Assembly: GCA_016293845.1 (NCBI GenBank)
Contig: JAEDDH010000028.1
Coordinates: 1 to 45,890, forward strand
From: Bacteroidales bacterium
GTDB lineage: Bacteria > Bacteroidota > Bacteroidia > Bacteroidales > UBA3824
Length of the DNA: 45,890 nucleotides
Reading direction: 5' to 3'
Of this stretch, positions 7,253 through 15,469 are shown one piece after another (within the stretch, counting starts at the first letter, position 1; each line of letters opens with the position of its first letter). Position numbers and translations under genes: made by a program. The notes beneath the pieces are model-generated. The model was given only the letters and a program-made list of their open reading frames with translations, ran no database searches and had not been told where the DNA came from.

Positions 7253-7525
7253 CCGACACACCGCCGAAACATCCAACCGCCGCCAGTTCTTAACGGCTGC
7301 GCCCCGCCTTGGGTGCGCTGCGCTCCTCCGCTCCGCTCCCGGTTCATCTCCGCGCCGCTCCGTTCCCGGTTCCCATCGTCCTTTGCTCCGCTGCGCTCGC
7401 TCACATCGGCGCGGCGTTCGCTTCGTTCCTTGCTCTCTTCTTGCCAAGGTGCGCCGCGCTGCGCTCCTCATCTTTTTACGGCCAAAAAAAATCTTTGCAA
7501 CTCTCTAATTTATTTAATCTTTACT
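7253..7525. repeat. GC-rich, repeat-laden non-coding end of the element
   Basis: No gene seen. An 18-base direct repeat, CCGCTCCG[CT]TCCCGGTTC, occurs at 7328-7345 and 7355-7372 (17/18 identical). Many shorter CGCTCCG and CTGCGCTC units surround it. The composition is strongly C/T-biased on this strand and resembles 4700-5450. Confidence 0.55.
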
Positions 7526-7574
7526 TCTGACTGTTAATCAGAGGGTCCGTGGTTCAAGTCCACGTTGGAGAGCA
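7526..7574 (+). other. attR core: displaced 3' part of tRNA-Asn
   Basis: Exact 49-bp copy of 710-758. It contains the anticodon loop, T arm and 3' acceptor strand but no 5' half, so it is not a functional tRNA. The native tRNA terminator follows directly. Confidence 0.9.
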
Positions 7575-7578
7575 GATT

Positions 7579-7618
7579 ACGGCGCAAAAATTTAAGTTTT
7601 TGCGCCGTTTTTATTTTT
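7579..7618 (+). terminator. Native terminator of the tRNA-Asn operon, displaced
   Basis: Perfect 12-bp stem (7579-7590 with 7597-7608, ACGGCGCAAAAA / TTTTTGCGCCGT), six-base loop, T-rich tail. It directly follows the displaced tRNA 3' half, as expected for the original operon end. Confidence 0.85.
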
Positions 7619-7674
7619 GTATTAAACAAAAAAGCATTATTTTTGGCAAAAATTTTCACACCCGAAATAACATA

Positions 7675-9171
7675 ATGAAAACTCTATTAACGCTATTTTC
7701 GGCCTCAGCAATGCTAATGTGCGCCTGCACAGCCGACGACAACCTATATTCGCATTACCGTGTTTTTTACAAAAATGCGTTTGTAACTTCCTCTGGCACA
7801 ATACTCGAAAGCGCAGGATTTGGCGACACCATTAAAGATGTTTACGATCGTGGTGCCACAGTGCAAGGTTTTTTTGAGTATTCCGACCCCGACGAAATTG
7901 TCCGCTACGGACATTGTTGGTCGAAGGATTCTAATAAGCCTGTAATCAACAAAGATTCAAGCAATTGTACTATTTTTGATTTCAATGGTAACATTCCCGC
8001 AAGTTTTGAATCCCAAATTGATGAATTAGCTTTTGAAAATGATTATTACGTACGCTCATTTATCATAACAACCAATGGCACTGTAGGTTATAATCCTAAC
8101 GTTTCAAAATTTACCACCTCCAAACCTCACGACGAATGGTTTGAATGTGATAATCCGTTAACATCAATTCGCCGAGCAGATGGTTTTGCAGTATCTACCG
8201 TAATCAACAACGATACAATTACTTTCTTTGGCTTGGGTCGCAATGCTGGACAATGTTACAACGATGTGTATAAATTTGACAGCCGCACACAAAAAATTAC
8301 ATCAATTAAAACCTTTGAGGGTAGCCCACGTTGGGGAGTGGCTGCCTTTATTCTCAACTATGTAGATGCCGCCACCAACGAAAAAATCCAATGTCTCTAC
8401 GTTGGGCTCGGATGCTCCGACCCCGAAGGCAAAACCAGCTACGAAACCGATTTTTATGTTTACGACATCATCAAAGGTCGTTGGGACGAAGTTCGCAGCA
8501 ATTACCAAGACCGTCAAGGACCATCGTTCACAGGCAATCCACGCACCGGCTCAGTTTCGTTTTCGCTTGGCGAATTGGGCTTTTTGGGATTGGGCGAAAA
8601 CGCTTCAGGAGCTTGTCACAACGATTTTTATGTATTCGTGATGGAGCGCAACAATCAAAATATGCCCAACCCAAAACGCGGATACTTTTACACTATGACA
8701 CAGCCATTTGCATACGGCGAACTCACCGGCGCATCGTCGTTTCTCATAGGTGACAACGCTTATATTGTTGGCGGAAAAGACAACGATGGAGTTTATCACA
8801 ACGACCTTATACACTGCATATTAAAAGACGGTTCTTCAAAAGATGAAGCACCATATTATTTTATGTGGGAAAAGAAACGTCAGTTTCCGGGAGATGCCCG
8901 CGCTTTTGGCGCAACAATGGCTGTAGGGGGCTACGGCTACTACGGAACAGGCGAAAAAGCAACAGGCGAAAAAGCAAAAAGACTTTATTCAGATTTTTAT
9001 CGCTACGACCAAGCCAACGACGATTGGCTGCGTTGTGCTCCATATCCCAACGGCGAATCTTCGCGCGGTTTTGGAATTTCGGGCAACGACCGCTGCTTTT
9101 TGGGCGCAGGATACTTGGGCGAAAACTCCGACAGTAAATATATCAACGATCTTTGGGAATACAGACCATAA
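7675..9171 (+). CDS. Kelch-type beta-propeller lipoprotein
   Basis: 498 residues from ATG 7675. A signal peptide ends in a lipobox-like MLMCAC (probable lipidated Cys18). An N-terminal fibronectin-like domain (about 35-150; VRYGHCWSKD… NDYYVRSFI) of the type common in Bacteroidetes surface proteins follows. The rest is a run of Kelch-like blades with recurring G-L-G-…-ND-[VF]-Y-x-[FY] units (about 185-495), ending in YINDLWEYRP. Probably anchored in the outer membrane and binding a ligand or partner. It heads a five-gene operon with promoter TATTTTTG at 7638-7645. Longer upstream starts would run into the tRNA remnant. Confidence 0.85.
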   Translation: MKTLLTLFSASAMLMCACTADDNLYSHYRVFYKNAFVTSSGTILESAGFGDTIKDVYDRGATVQGFFEYSDPDEIVRYGHCWSKDSNKPVINKDSSNCTIFDFNGNIPASFESQIDELAFENDYYVRSFIITTNGTVGYNPNVSKFTTSKPHDEWFECDNPLTSIRRADGFAVSTVINNDTITFFGLGRNAGQCYNDVYKFDSRTQKITSIKTFEGSPRWGVAAFILNYVDAATNEKIQCLYVGLGCSDPEGKTSYETDFYVYDIIKGRWDEVRSNYQDRQGPSFTGNPRTGSVSFSLGELGFLGLGENASGACHNDFYVFVMERNNQNMPNPKRGYFYTMTQPFAYGELTGASSFLIGDNAYIVGGKDNDGVYHNDLIHCILKDGSSKDEAPYYFMWEKKRQFPGDARAFGATMAVGGYGYYGTGEKATGEKAKRLYSDFYRYDQANDDWLRCAPYPNGESSRGFGISGNDRCFLGAGYLGENSDSKYINDLWEYRP

Positions 9172-9182
9172 CTAATCTACCT

Positions 9183-9953
9183 ATGAAAAAATTTGCAATC
9201 ATAACACTTTTATTAACAAGCATATACGCAACATCTAATGCGCAAGTTAGATGGGAATTTAACTATTTTGCACTCGAAATTGGTATGCACCACAATTTTG
9301 CCGGAGCTCCCGACACGCTCCCCAACCTTGTGGTAAAAACCGATCAAGGCAGTGTTCCTGTCTATCCTGTGCAAAATGTGGAATATACACCCGGATATTC
9401 GGTTGGAATGCAATTTCACCACGATTTCAACAACGACAAAACGGGAATTGTATTTGGCATCAACTACTCATCATACGCCGCCTCTGCACGTTACTCCTCT
9501 GCCGACAAAGCTGTGGAGTTGAAACAAACCAATAGAATCACCTGCGTATGTTTCCCCGTTTTATTTAAATTCGGACATCAAATCTACAACAACCAAGGCT
9601 ACTTTTACATTGGCGGACAATATAATCTCAACCTTGGAATGACCACTATCGAAAAACTCAAAGGCAGTTCTACCAAAGTAAAGCACAACCAAGACAAAGA
9701 GGCTTACAACGCATTTTCTACACCGATATTTGTGGGTTTCAACTACAAACTGTTTAATATGCGTTTTTCGGTAATGCCTCAAAGCTTTATCAATAAAGAT
9801 TATTCCATTACTATCGGCAACGGCGACAATAGACAAACTATTACGCCATACGATGTACATCCCGGTGCAATGTTTTATGTATCAACAAGTTTTATTATTC
9901 CAATATCGCAGTGGACCACCAACCGCTCGTATCTGTTGAGCAAAATCTTTTAA
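9183..9953 (+). CDS. Outer-membrane beta-barrel protein (PorT-like)
   Basis: 256 residues from ATG 9183, with a signal peptide cleaved after about residue 20 (SNA|QV). The remainder alternates polar and aromatic strands (RWEFNYFALEIGMHHNF, FYIGGQYNLNLG, FVGFNYKLFNMRFS), as in small outer-membrane barrels of the PorT/OmpA-beta-barrel type. It starts 11 bases after the Kelch gene and is followed 6 bases later by the DUF4907 gene, so the three are probably one surface module. Confidence 0.75.
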   Translation: MKKFAIITLLLTSIYATSNAQVRWEFNYFALEIGMHHNFAGAPDTLPNLVVKTDQGSVPVYPVQNVEYTPGYSVGMQFHHDFNNDKTGIVFGINYSSYAASARYSSADKAVELKQTNRITCVCFPVLFKFGHQIYNNQGYFYIGGQYNLNLGMTTIEKLKGSSTKVKHNQDKEAYNAFSTPIFVGFNYKLFNMRFSVMPQSFINKDYSITIGNGDNRQTITPYDVHPGAMFYVSTSFIIPISQWTTNRSYLLSKIF

Positions 9954-9959
9954 CCATTT

Positions 9960-10313
9960 ATGAAACTGACATTTACCATAGCGGCAATATTAATAACATT
10001 TTTAACGGGCTGTATCACAAGCACTCCGCCCAAAGACCTTTCGCAATGGGATACCATTGCCACACGCGACAGCATTAAAGTCCGCCTCGAAACCGTTGAG
10101 ATAGACAGCGGATGGGGCTACGCAATATATGCCGATGGTAAAAAACTCATTATGCAGCGACAAATACCTGTGATTGAGGGCTTTCACACCTTCAAAACGC
10201 AAGAAGACGCATACAACTGCGCACAACGTGTAATCATAAAACTTATCAGCGGCGAAATGCCACCTTCGATTACCCGCCAAGACCTTATCGACATGAACAT
10301 ATTAAAACAATAA
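9960..10313 (+). CDS. DUF4907-type lipoprotein
   Basis: 117 residues with a lipoprotein signal peptide (…TFLTGC, lipidated Cys18). The body has the DUF4907 pattern: GWGYAIYADGKKLIMQ, then QIPVIEGFHTFKTQEDA and ITRQDLIDM at the end. The family is known from Bacteroidetes, commonly beside Kelch or similar surface proteins, as here. Function unknown; a periplasmic or outer-membrane partner of the two upstream products is inferred. Confidence 0.75.
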   Translation: MKLTFTIAAILITFLTGCITSTPPKDLSQWDTIATRDSIKVRLETVEIDSGWGYAIYADGKKLIMQRQIPVIEGFHTFKTQEDAYNCAQRVIIKLISGEMPPSITRQDLIDMNILKQ

Positions 10314-10318
10314 AATAG

Positions 10319-10957
10319 ATGAAAAACGATTTAAAACGTACCGAATTTATAAATCTTCTGAAATCTACCGAGCGCGAAGGCATCGACGAGGTGATTGAAG
10401 AACTCAATAATTTAGGATTTTTTGAAGCTCCCGCCTCGGCTCGTCACCATTTAAACGACGACGGTGGACTTTTGGAACACTCGCTCAATGTTTATTACTG
10501 CTCGCTCAAAGTTCGTGATATGATGGCAGAGTTTCGTCCCGAATTGAAAGAAGAGTGTCCCGACGATAGCATAATAATAGCAGCATTGCTTCACGATGTT
10601 TGCAAATCAGATATTTACAAAAAAGCCACTCGCCGCCGCAAAGACAAAAACGGCAAACCAGAGTATTACACTGGCTACAACCTCGATTACAGCAATTTTC
10701 CCCTTGGACACGGCGAAAAATCAGTAATAATGCTCCTTCGCTGCGGACTTGCTATGAGCGATTACGAAATTATGGCTATCCGTTGGCATATGACCGCGTG
10801 GGACCTTCCGTTTCAAAGTACCGAACTGCGCAAATGCCTTAACACATCGCGCGAACTTTGCCCACTTTGCACCATTATACAAGCTGGAGACAACCTCGCA
10901 GCAGGCATTTTAGAGAAGAAAGTTGAGGAAGAAGACGACGATTATTTTGATATTTAA
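10319..10957 (+). CDS. HD-domain phosphohydrolase
   Basis: 212 residues, cytosolic. The metal-binding HD signature is visible: H at about 42-54 (ARHHLNDDGGLLEHSLNV), LLHDVCKSD at about 90-98, and later H residues (LGHGEKS; IRWHMTAWD). The family hydrolyses phosphate esters, often of nucleotides; the substrate cannot be told. It sits 5 bases after the DUF4907 gene and 1 base before the sulfatase-like gene, so it belongs to the same operon without an obvious functional link. Confidence 0.8.
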   Translation: MKNDLKRTEFINLLKSTEREGIDEVIEELNNLGFFEAPASARHHLNDDGGLLEHSLNVYYCSLKVRDMMAEFRPELKEECPDDSIIIAALLHDVCKSDIYKKATRRRKDKNGKPEYYTGYNLDYSNFPLGHGEKSVIMLLRCGLAMSDYEIMAIRWHMTAWDLPFQSTELRKCLNTSRELCPLCTIIQAGDNLAAGILEKKVEEEDDDYFDI

Positions 10958-10958
10958 T

Positions 10959-12926
10959 ATGCGCGATTTTGTGAGAAATTTTAAACAGCAGCCCGCCGTT
11001 ATTATGGCGGTTAATATGCTGATTGCTATGGTGTTGTATATGGCAGCACGCATATTTTTTTACTTAATGTACAAAAACGCATTTGCCGATGTTGATTCCG
11101 ACGAACTTACCACTATGTGTATGGGCGGAACACGTTTCGACCTCAGCGCTTTATGCTATATCAACTTGATTTGCATACTGTTGCAGATGCTTCCTATAAA
11201 AAAACGCGGCACGGCTGGCTACCAAAAAATTGTAAAAATCGTTTTTCTTGCTGTAAACATTCCGTTTATTCTTGCCAACGTTGCCGATGTGGTTTATTAT
11301 GAGTTTGGCGGACGACGCACAACATCTACATTCTTTTCGGAATTTGGCAACGAAACCAATATCGGAACCATCTTAATGCACTCTATTACAGAATATTGGC
11401 AAGTTTGGATATTTGGAGTTGCATCGGTTGTGGCACTTTGTCTGCTTTATTTCAACCCCATCAAAAAAGACGAGACCACTCACTTTTTCCTCAGTGGTAA
11501 GGCATTCTATATCACCAACTTTCTATTAATGTGCCTTGCCATTTATCTTGGCGTTTGCGGTGCTCGCGGAGGTTTCGGACTTAAAATGCACCCAATTCGT
11601 ATGGACGTGGCAGATATTTATTGCAAAAAACCGTCGCACACGGCAATTGTGCTTAATACACCTTTTACACTTATAACTACCATACACAAAAGTGGTTACA
11701 AAAATCCCAACTTTTATGCAAGCGAAGAGTTAGACTCGCTCTTTATGCCCAAAATTGTTCCCGACAGCAATAATGTAATTAACAAACGCAATATTGTACT
11801 GATACTTATGGAGAGTTTCAGCCGCGAATACACAGGATTGTTTAATAAGGATATTCCTAATTTTAAGGGATATACACCGTTTTTGGATTCATTGATTTTG
11901 CAAAGTTACGCCTTTGAATATTCGTTTGCCAACGGTATCCGCTCGGTAGACTGTATGCCCGGCGTTTTGGCAGGTGTACCGCGTTACAAAGAGCCTTATT
12001 GCTACTACTTTTATGCCAATAATACACTTCAAGGTTTGCCAGAAATGCTCAAAAACGAAGGCTATTACACGGCATTTTTCCACGGCGCCCCCAACACCAC
12101 ACTCGGTTTCAAGGGTTTTTCTAACGCCATCGGTTTTCAAGATTACTTCGGTATGACCGAATACAACAACGATGACGATTTCGACGGCACTTGGGCTATT
12201 TGGGATGAACCTTATTTTCAATACTTTGCCGACAATTGCAACCGCATTGCCAACGAAGGGAAACCGTTTTTCTTGACTATTTTTTCAGCATCGAGCCACA
12301 ACCCCTACAAAGTGCCCGAGCAATACACCGAACGTTTTAAAGAAGGTTTAATACCAATGCACAAGGCGGTAGAATATGCCGATTTTTCGCTTCGTAGATA
12401 TTTTGAACGCATCAAAAATTACGATTGGTACAAAAACACAATATTTGTTTTCACTGCCGACCACACGGGTCCCGCATGTTTAGACGAGTATCAAGGCGAA
12501 TGTGGACGATTTTTGATTCCGATTTTCTTCTTCACGCCCGATGGTTCGTTGCCCGCACGTATGGATTCTACACGTTTAATGCAGCAGATGGACATAACTC
12601 CTTCATTGTTAAGCCTTATCAACTACAATAAGCCGTTTTTCTCTTTTGGAAAAGATATTTTTAAAAGCGATTCTGCGGGTTATGCCAACTATGTTTTCAA
12701 CGACCTCAACGGCACATCGCAATATTACTTAGACACTTTAATGATTCAATACAAAGCCGACAAATTGTTTGGAATTTTCGACTATCGCCACGATCGCACT
12801 CTCCAAAACAACCTCATAAACCGCAAAGACGACTTTCCACAAGTGCCCTTTATGGAAACTCAAATGAAAGCGATAATTCAACAGTATGTGGAGAGGATGA
12901 AGGATAATAGGTTGACAGCGGAATAA
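10959..12926 (+). CDS. LTA synthase family sulfatase-like membrane enzyme
   Basis: 655 residues from ATG 10959. About five N-terminal membrane spans (within 1-210) precede an extracytoplasmic alkaline-phosphatase/sulfatase fold. Motifs include the metal-binding ILMESFSREYTG (about 285-296), a candidate nucleophile Ser in NGIRSVDCMPGVLAGVP (about 325-341), SASSHNPYKVP and FVFTADHTG. Such enzymes transfer phosphoglycerol or phosphoethanolamine groups to lipids or glycans at the cell surface. In Bacteroidetes, which lack lipoteichoic acid, the substrate is unknown. Last gene of the five-gene operon; it abuts the convergent gene with no gap. Confidence 0.85.
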   Translation: MRDFVRNFKQQPAVIMAVNMLIAMVLYMAARIFFYLMYKNAFADVDSDELTTMCMGGTRFDLSALCYINLICILLQMLPIKKRGTAGYQKIVKIVFLAVNIPFILANVADVVYYEFGGRRTTSTFFSEFGNETNIGTILMHSITEYWQVWIFGVASVVALCLLYFNPIKKDETTHFFLSGKAFYITNFLLMCLAIYLGVCGARGGFGLKMHPIRMDVADIYCKKPSHTAIVLNTPFTLITTIHKSGYKNPNFYASEELDSLFMPKIVPDSNNVINKRNIVLILMESFSREYTGLFNKDIPNFKGYTPFLDSLILQSYAFEYSFANGIRSVDCMPGVLAGVPRYKEPYCYYFYANNTLQGLPEMLKNEGYYTAFFHGAPNTTLGFKGFSNAIGFQDYFGMTEYNNDDDFDGTWAIWDEPYFQYFADNCNRIANEGKPFFLTIFSASSHNPYKVPEQYTERFKEGLIPMHKAVEYADFSLRRYFERIKNYDWYKNTIFVFTADHTGPACLDEYQGECGRFLIPIFFFTPDGSLPARMDSTRLMQQMDITPSLLSLINYNKPFFSFGKDIFKSDSAGYANYVFNDLNGTSQYYLDTLMIQYKADKLFGIFDYRHDRTLQNNLINRKDDFPQVPFMETQMKAIIQQYVERMKDNRLTAE

Positions 12927-13919
12927 TTATCCAAACAATCTTGAAATCAGATAGTTGATTCTATATCTTACACTATAACGTATCCGCCTGATATTCCATT
13001 TAGAGAACCATCCCGGACGGTGTCCACCATTCTCGTTGCAATATTCGGCGTATGCCTTTATGATATAGAATCGTGCGCGGGCATACTCGTTGTCTTTGAA
13101 ATACGACACTGCGGCATTGTAGTAGCTCACAGCCTGTTCGTAAACGCCATAGTTGCGGTTGCAGCGGCCGGTTTCGATGCCTTTGAGGGCGTAGAGAAGC
13201 GATTTTTTGTAATCGTTAAGCCGCTCAAATGCCGACGACATTACACCGTAACAGAGTTCCAAAGCGTAAGTCTTTGTTTTGTTAGGACGTTTGTGCATAA
13301 CGCAGAAATCCAAGCATTTAAGACCAGTTACTATTGCCTCGCCGTATTTGCCGGCAGAGTTTAGCACAGCGGCTTTTTCGGCAAAAATACAGCAAAGATC
13401 CTCATCGTAAACGTCCACTTGTTTTTGAATATCCACAGCCATATCGCTGTATTTCAAGGCTAAACATTTCTTTTTGAGATTGAGGCAATATTTAGAAAAA
13501 TTTTTGGCAAGAAGGGCAAGTTTTTTTGATGGCGACTTGATTTTGTCAAGGATATTGGCTGCAATATATTCGTATTCTTTGCGACGTTCAACAATCTGTG
13601 GTTTAGCAAAATATCCCGAAACTTTTTCGATAAGTGTGCGGAGATAATGTTGTTCGTTGATTTTTAGCGATGTTAAAAAACTATAAGCCGAATCAGAAAT
13701 TTTGTAACAGCCTTTGGTAAAATTGAGCCAACCTTTGCGGGCAAGGGTGTGAAGATTGTCGAAAAATTTCACTCCTTCGTCGCTGCCGTGGTGAATGTCG
13801 AGGTATAAAAACAAGTCTTTGACGCTATACCACGACGACGGGAGCACCGAAATGGTAGCAAGAACGGATTTCTCGCCGTTGCTAAGACCTTGATATTTAA
13901 CGAATAAAAAATTATTCAT
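12927..13919 (-). CDS. TPR-like protein with N-terminal winged helix
   Basis: 330 residues. Residues 1-80 (GEKSVLATISVLPSSWYSVKDLFLYL… LARKGWLNFTKGCYKIS) look like a winged-helix module. Residues 150-310 consist of helical hairpins with TPR spacing (GKYGEAIVTGLKCL, NDYKKSLLYALKGIE, YEQAVSYYNAAVSYFKDNEYARARFYI). Similar modules occur in NB-ARC/STAND-type regulators, but no ATPase domain is present here. Its stop codon touches the end of the LTA-synthase-like gene. Function unknown. Confidence 0.7.
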   Translation of the reverse strand: MNNFLFVKYQGLSNGEKSVLATISVLPSSWYSVKDLFLYLDIHHGSDEGVKFFDNLHTLARKGWLNFTKGCYKISDSAYSFLTSLKINEQHYLRTLIEKVSGYFAKPQIVERRKEYEYIAANILDKIKSPSKKLALLAKNFSKYCLNLKKKCLALKYSDMAVDIQKQVDVYDEDLCCIFAEKAAVLNSAGKYGEAIVTGLKCLDFCVMHKRPNKTKTYALELCYGVMSSAFERLNDYKKSLLYALKGIETGRCNRNYGVYEQAVSYYNAAVSYFKDNEYARARFYIIKAYAEYCNENGGHRPGWFSKWNIRRIRYSVRYRINYLISRLFG

Positions 13920-13961
13920 TTTTTTTGCCCAAAATTTTTTCCAAATATAAAAAAAAGAATC

Positions 13962-13970
13962 TAACTTTGC
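13962..13970 (+). promoter_or_regulatory. -7 box of the tRNA-Leu promoter
   Basis: TAACTTTGC followed by ACCGC, 25 bases before the tRNA; same layout as the tRNA-Asn promoter at 501. Confidence 0.65.
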
Positions 13971-13994
13971 ACCGCAAAAAGCGAAAAATTTTTT

Positions 13995-14076
13995 GCCCGG
14001 GTGGCGAAATTGGTAGACGCGCTAGTTTCAGGTTCTAGTGCCGCGAGGTTTGCAGGTTCGACTCCTGTCCCGGGTA
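13995..14076 (+). tRNA. tRNA-Leu(CAG)
   Basis: 82 nt with a class II long variable arm. The acceptor GCCCGGG pairs with CCCGGGT (first pair G·T), the D arm contains GGTAGACGC, the anticodon loop TTCAGGT gives CAG at 14029-14031, the T arm is GCAGG TTCGACT CCTGT, and the discriminator is A. Confidence 0.93.
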
Positions 14077-14077
14077 C

Positions 14078-14118
14078 AAAAAAGGCAGTCTGAGGTTTTC
14101 AGTCTGCCTTTTTTCTTT
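14078..14118 (+). terminator. Terminator of tRNA-Leu
   Basis: AAAAAAGGCAG (14078-14088) pairs with CTGCCTTTTTT (14104-14114), extended inward by four more pairs after one T·T mismatch. A T-rich tail follows. Confidence 0.8.
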
Positions 14119-14135
14119 TTTTACCAAACGCACAT

Positions 14136-14654
14136 TTACACCACCTTTTCCATAAAATATTTTATCTGCGGACGCCACCAACACCAATCGTGGGCAACGT
14201 CGAAGCCCCAATAATCAAACCAAGCGGGCACTCCGTGGTCTTTGAGAATGGCATCAAGACGGCGTGTGTATGCAAGCAGGTCTTCTTCCCAATTGCCTTG
14301 ACCACAGCAGATTATGATGCGGCGGTGACGGTATTCGTTCCAATAATAATGGTCGCGGGGCATCCAAGTAAGGTAGTCTTCGGGTGAATTTGAATATACA
14401 AGTTCGTCGGAACATCCACCCAAAAAGTAACTTGCGTGATAGAGCCCGCTCTGTGCTATCAGCGTGTCAAAAATATCAGGACGGCGGAAAAAGAAGTTGG
14501 CGGCGTGGCAACCTCCCATAATGCACCCCGTGACAATGAGTTTCTGTCCATTACAGACCGCAGGAATAAGTTCGTCGGTGATGTAACGAAACCAACGTTC
14601 GTGCAGTTGGATACGCTCGTTTTGGTTGCCATCAGAGAGGCTCCAACATTCCAC
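14136..14654 (-). pseudogene. Degraded, N-truncated esterase
   Basis: 172 codons from a GTG resemble the C-terminal two thirds of the putative-esterase (EstD/FrmB-like alpha/beta hydrolase) family found in many bacteria: ERWFRYITDELIPAV, FFFRRPDIFDTLIAQSGLY, AHDWCWWRPQIKYF with the catalytic His region. The nucleophile elbow should read G-x-S-x-G (family TGCSMGG) but is TGCIMGGCHA, so the Ser is gone. The usual N-terminal strands are missing; upstream codons stay open but match nothing. Hence probably inactive. Confidence 0.65.
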
Positions 14655-14775
14655 CCTCGGTAGAAAGCATCTCTCCCGCCCTATTTTACGACTATTGGCA
14701 GTCGAAACCGATAAAAATCAAACTTTCGCGTAACTATGAACCTGAATTAGTTAGGGTAAAGGATTGACAAAGCGT

Positions 14776-14832
14776 TACACTTTTTAGGCGCACTTTTTGT
14801 ATTAGAGATACACTTTTTAGGCGGAGTTTTTG
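14776..14832. repeat. 24-bp direct repeat, two copies
   Basis: TACACTTTTTAGGCG followed by a variable [CG]A[CG] and TTTTTG occurs at 14776-14799 and 14809-14832, 22/24 identical, 33-bp period. It lies between the esterase remnant and the DUF5053 gene. Role unknown. Confidence 0.6.
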
Positions 14833-14833
14833 G

Positions 14834-15088
14834 TTAAATTTTATCCGCGCAGCGACGTATCCTATCGGCAAGGTCACAGAGAGCGGATTTTAGTTGCTGT
14901 GCTTCTTGCGGAGTAAAGCCGCCTTTGCCGCCATTTCCATCAATACCATCCATCTTGTGATAAAACCACGAAACGGAATTGTCGAAATAAGTACGTGCGA
15001 TTTCGCGCCACGACACCGAAAGCATAATGTCGCTCATACGCTGTTTCATATCGGTGATTTGGTTATATTTATGCATTAATACTTCCAT
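14834..15088 (-). CDS. DUF5053-type small protein
   Basis: 84 residues. The pattern VSWREIARTYFDNSVSWFYH…GIDGNGGKGGFTPQEAQQLKSAL (residues 25-70) is that of the DUF5053 family, small Bacteroidetes proteins found near phage and mobile loci. It overlaps the upstream gene by 13 bases, so the pair is an operon. Function unknown. Confidence 0.75.
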   Translation of the reverse strand: MEVLMHKYNQITDMKQRMSDIMLSVSWREIARTYFDNSVSWFYHKMDGIDGNGGKGGFTPQEAQQLKSALCDLADRIRRCADKI

Positions 15089-15279
15089 GATGCTAAATTT
15101 TTGTCTGTTGATAATAAATCGTTTTTAGGCATATCCACCATAATATCGAAAAGTCGTTGGGCATAAAGCAACAACTCTGGATAGCCATCAGGATAAGTTT
15201 TGCAATAGTTCCTTATCGCAGCAATAAGTTCCTCCTCTTCGGGAGTAACTTCTATCAATATTTTGTCCGTCTTGCCCAT
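15076..15279 (-). CDS. Small acidic protein upstream of DUF5053
   Basis: 67 residues starting MGKTDKILIEV, with a helical body (TPEEEELIAAIRNYCKTYPDGYPELLLYAQRLFDIM). I chose ATG 15279 because a clear minus-strand -7 box, TATATTTGC (complement of 15290-15298), lies 11 bases upstream, which excludes the longer frame and implies a very short leader. Partner of the DUF5053 gene; function unknown. Confidence 0.7.
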   Translation of the reverse strand: MGKTDKILIEVTPEEEELIAAIRNYCKTYPDGYPELLLYAQRLFDIMVDMPKNDLLSTDKNLASWKY

Positions 15280-15377
15280 AAACTTTTTTGCAAATATACT
15301 ACAATTTTGTGTAGTAACAAATTTTTTTAAGGAAGATTGAGTAATTATTTTCAAGAAGTAAAATAAGAAATCGCGTG

Positions 15378-15443
15378 ATTTTACTTTAATGGCTAAAAGT
15401 AAAATAAGAAAAACAAGCCCCGGATCTTAATAGAACCGAGGCT
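15378..15443 (-). terminator. Terminator hairpins after the 124-aa lipoprotein gene
   Basis: On the minus strand AGCCTCGG (15443-15436) pairs with CCGGGGCT (15423-15416) and a T-rich stretch follows. A second hairpin (378-387 with 396-405 of this kilobase, ATTTTACTTT/AAAGTAAAAT) lies just beyond. Confidence 0.6.
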
Positions 15444-15469
15444 GTGTATTATTGAGTGATGGATGCTAA

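Larger units (their letters stand above)
710..7574 (+). mobile_element. Integrative element of about 6.8 kb in tRNA-Asn
   Basis: The element is bounded by a 49-bp direct repeat of the tRNA-Asn 3' portion (710-758 and 7526-7574). An integrase begins right after the left repeat. Cargo order: integrase, small HTH protein, replication initiator with in-gene iterons, membrane protein with zinc motif, 1.1 kb structured non-coding DNA, small protein, divergent HTH protein, two paralogous small proteins and a holin-like peptide. I see no relaxase, terminase, capsid or Zot-like ATPase. It may be a phage satellite, a cryptic prophage or a plasmid-like integrative element. Its intergenic DNA is markedly richer in G+C than its genes. 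Confidence 0.85.

Noticed and set aside
7526..7574. Possible third tRNA-Asn
   Set aside because: Only the 3' two thirds are present; the 5' acceptor strand and D arm are missing. It is the displaced attachment-site copy.
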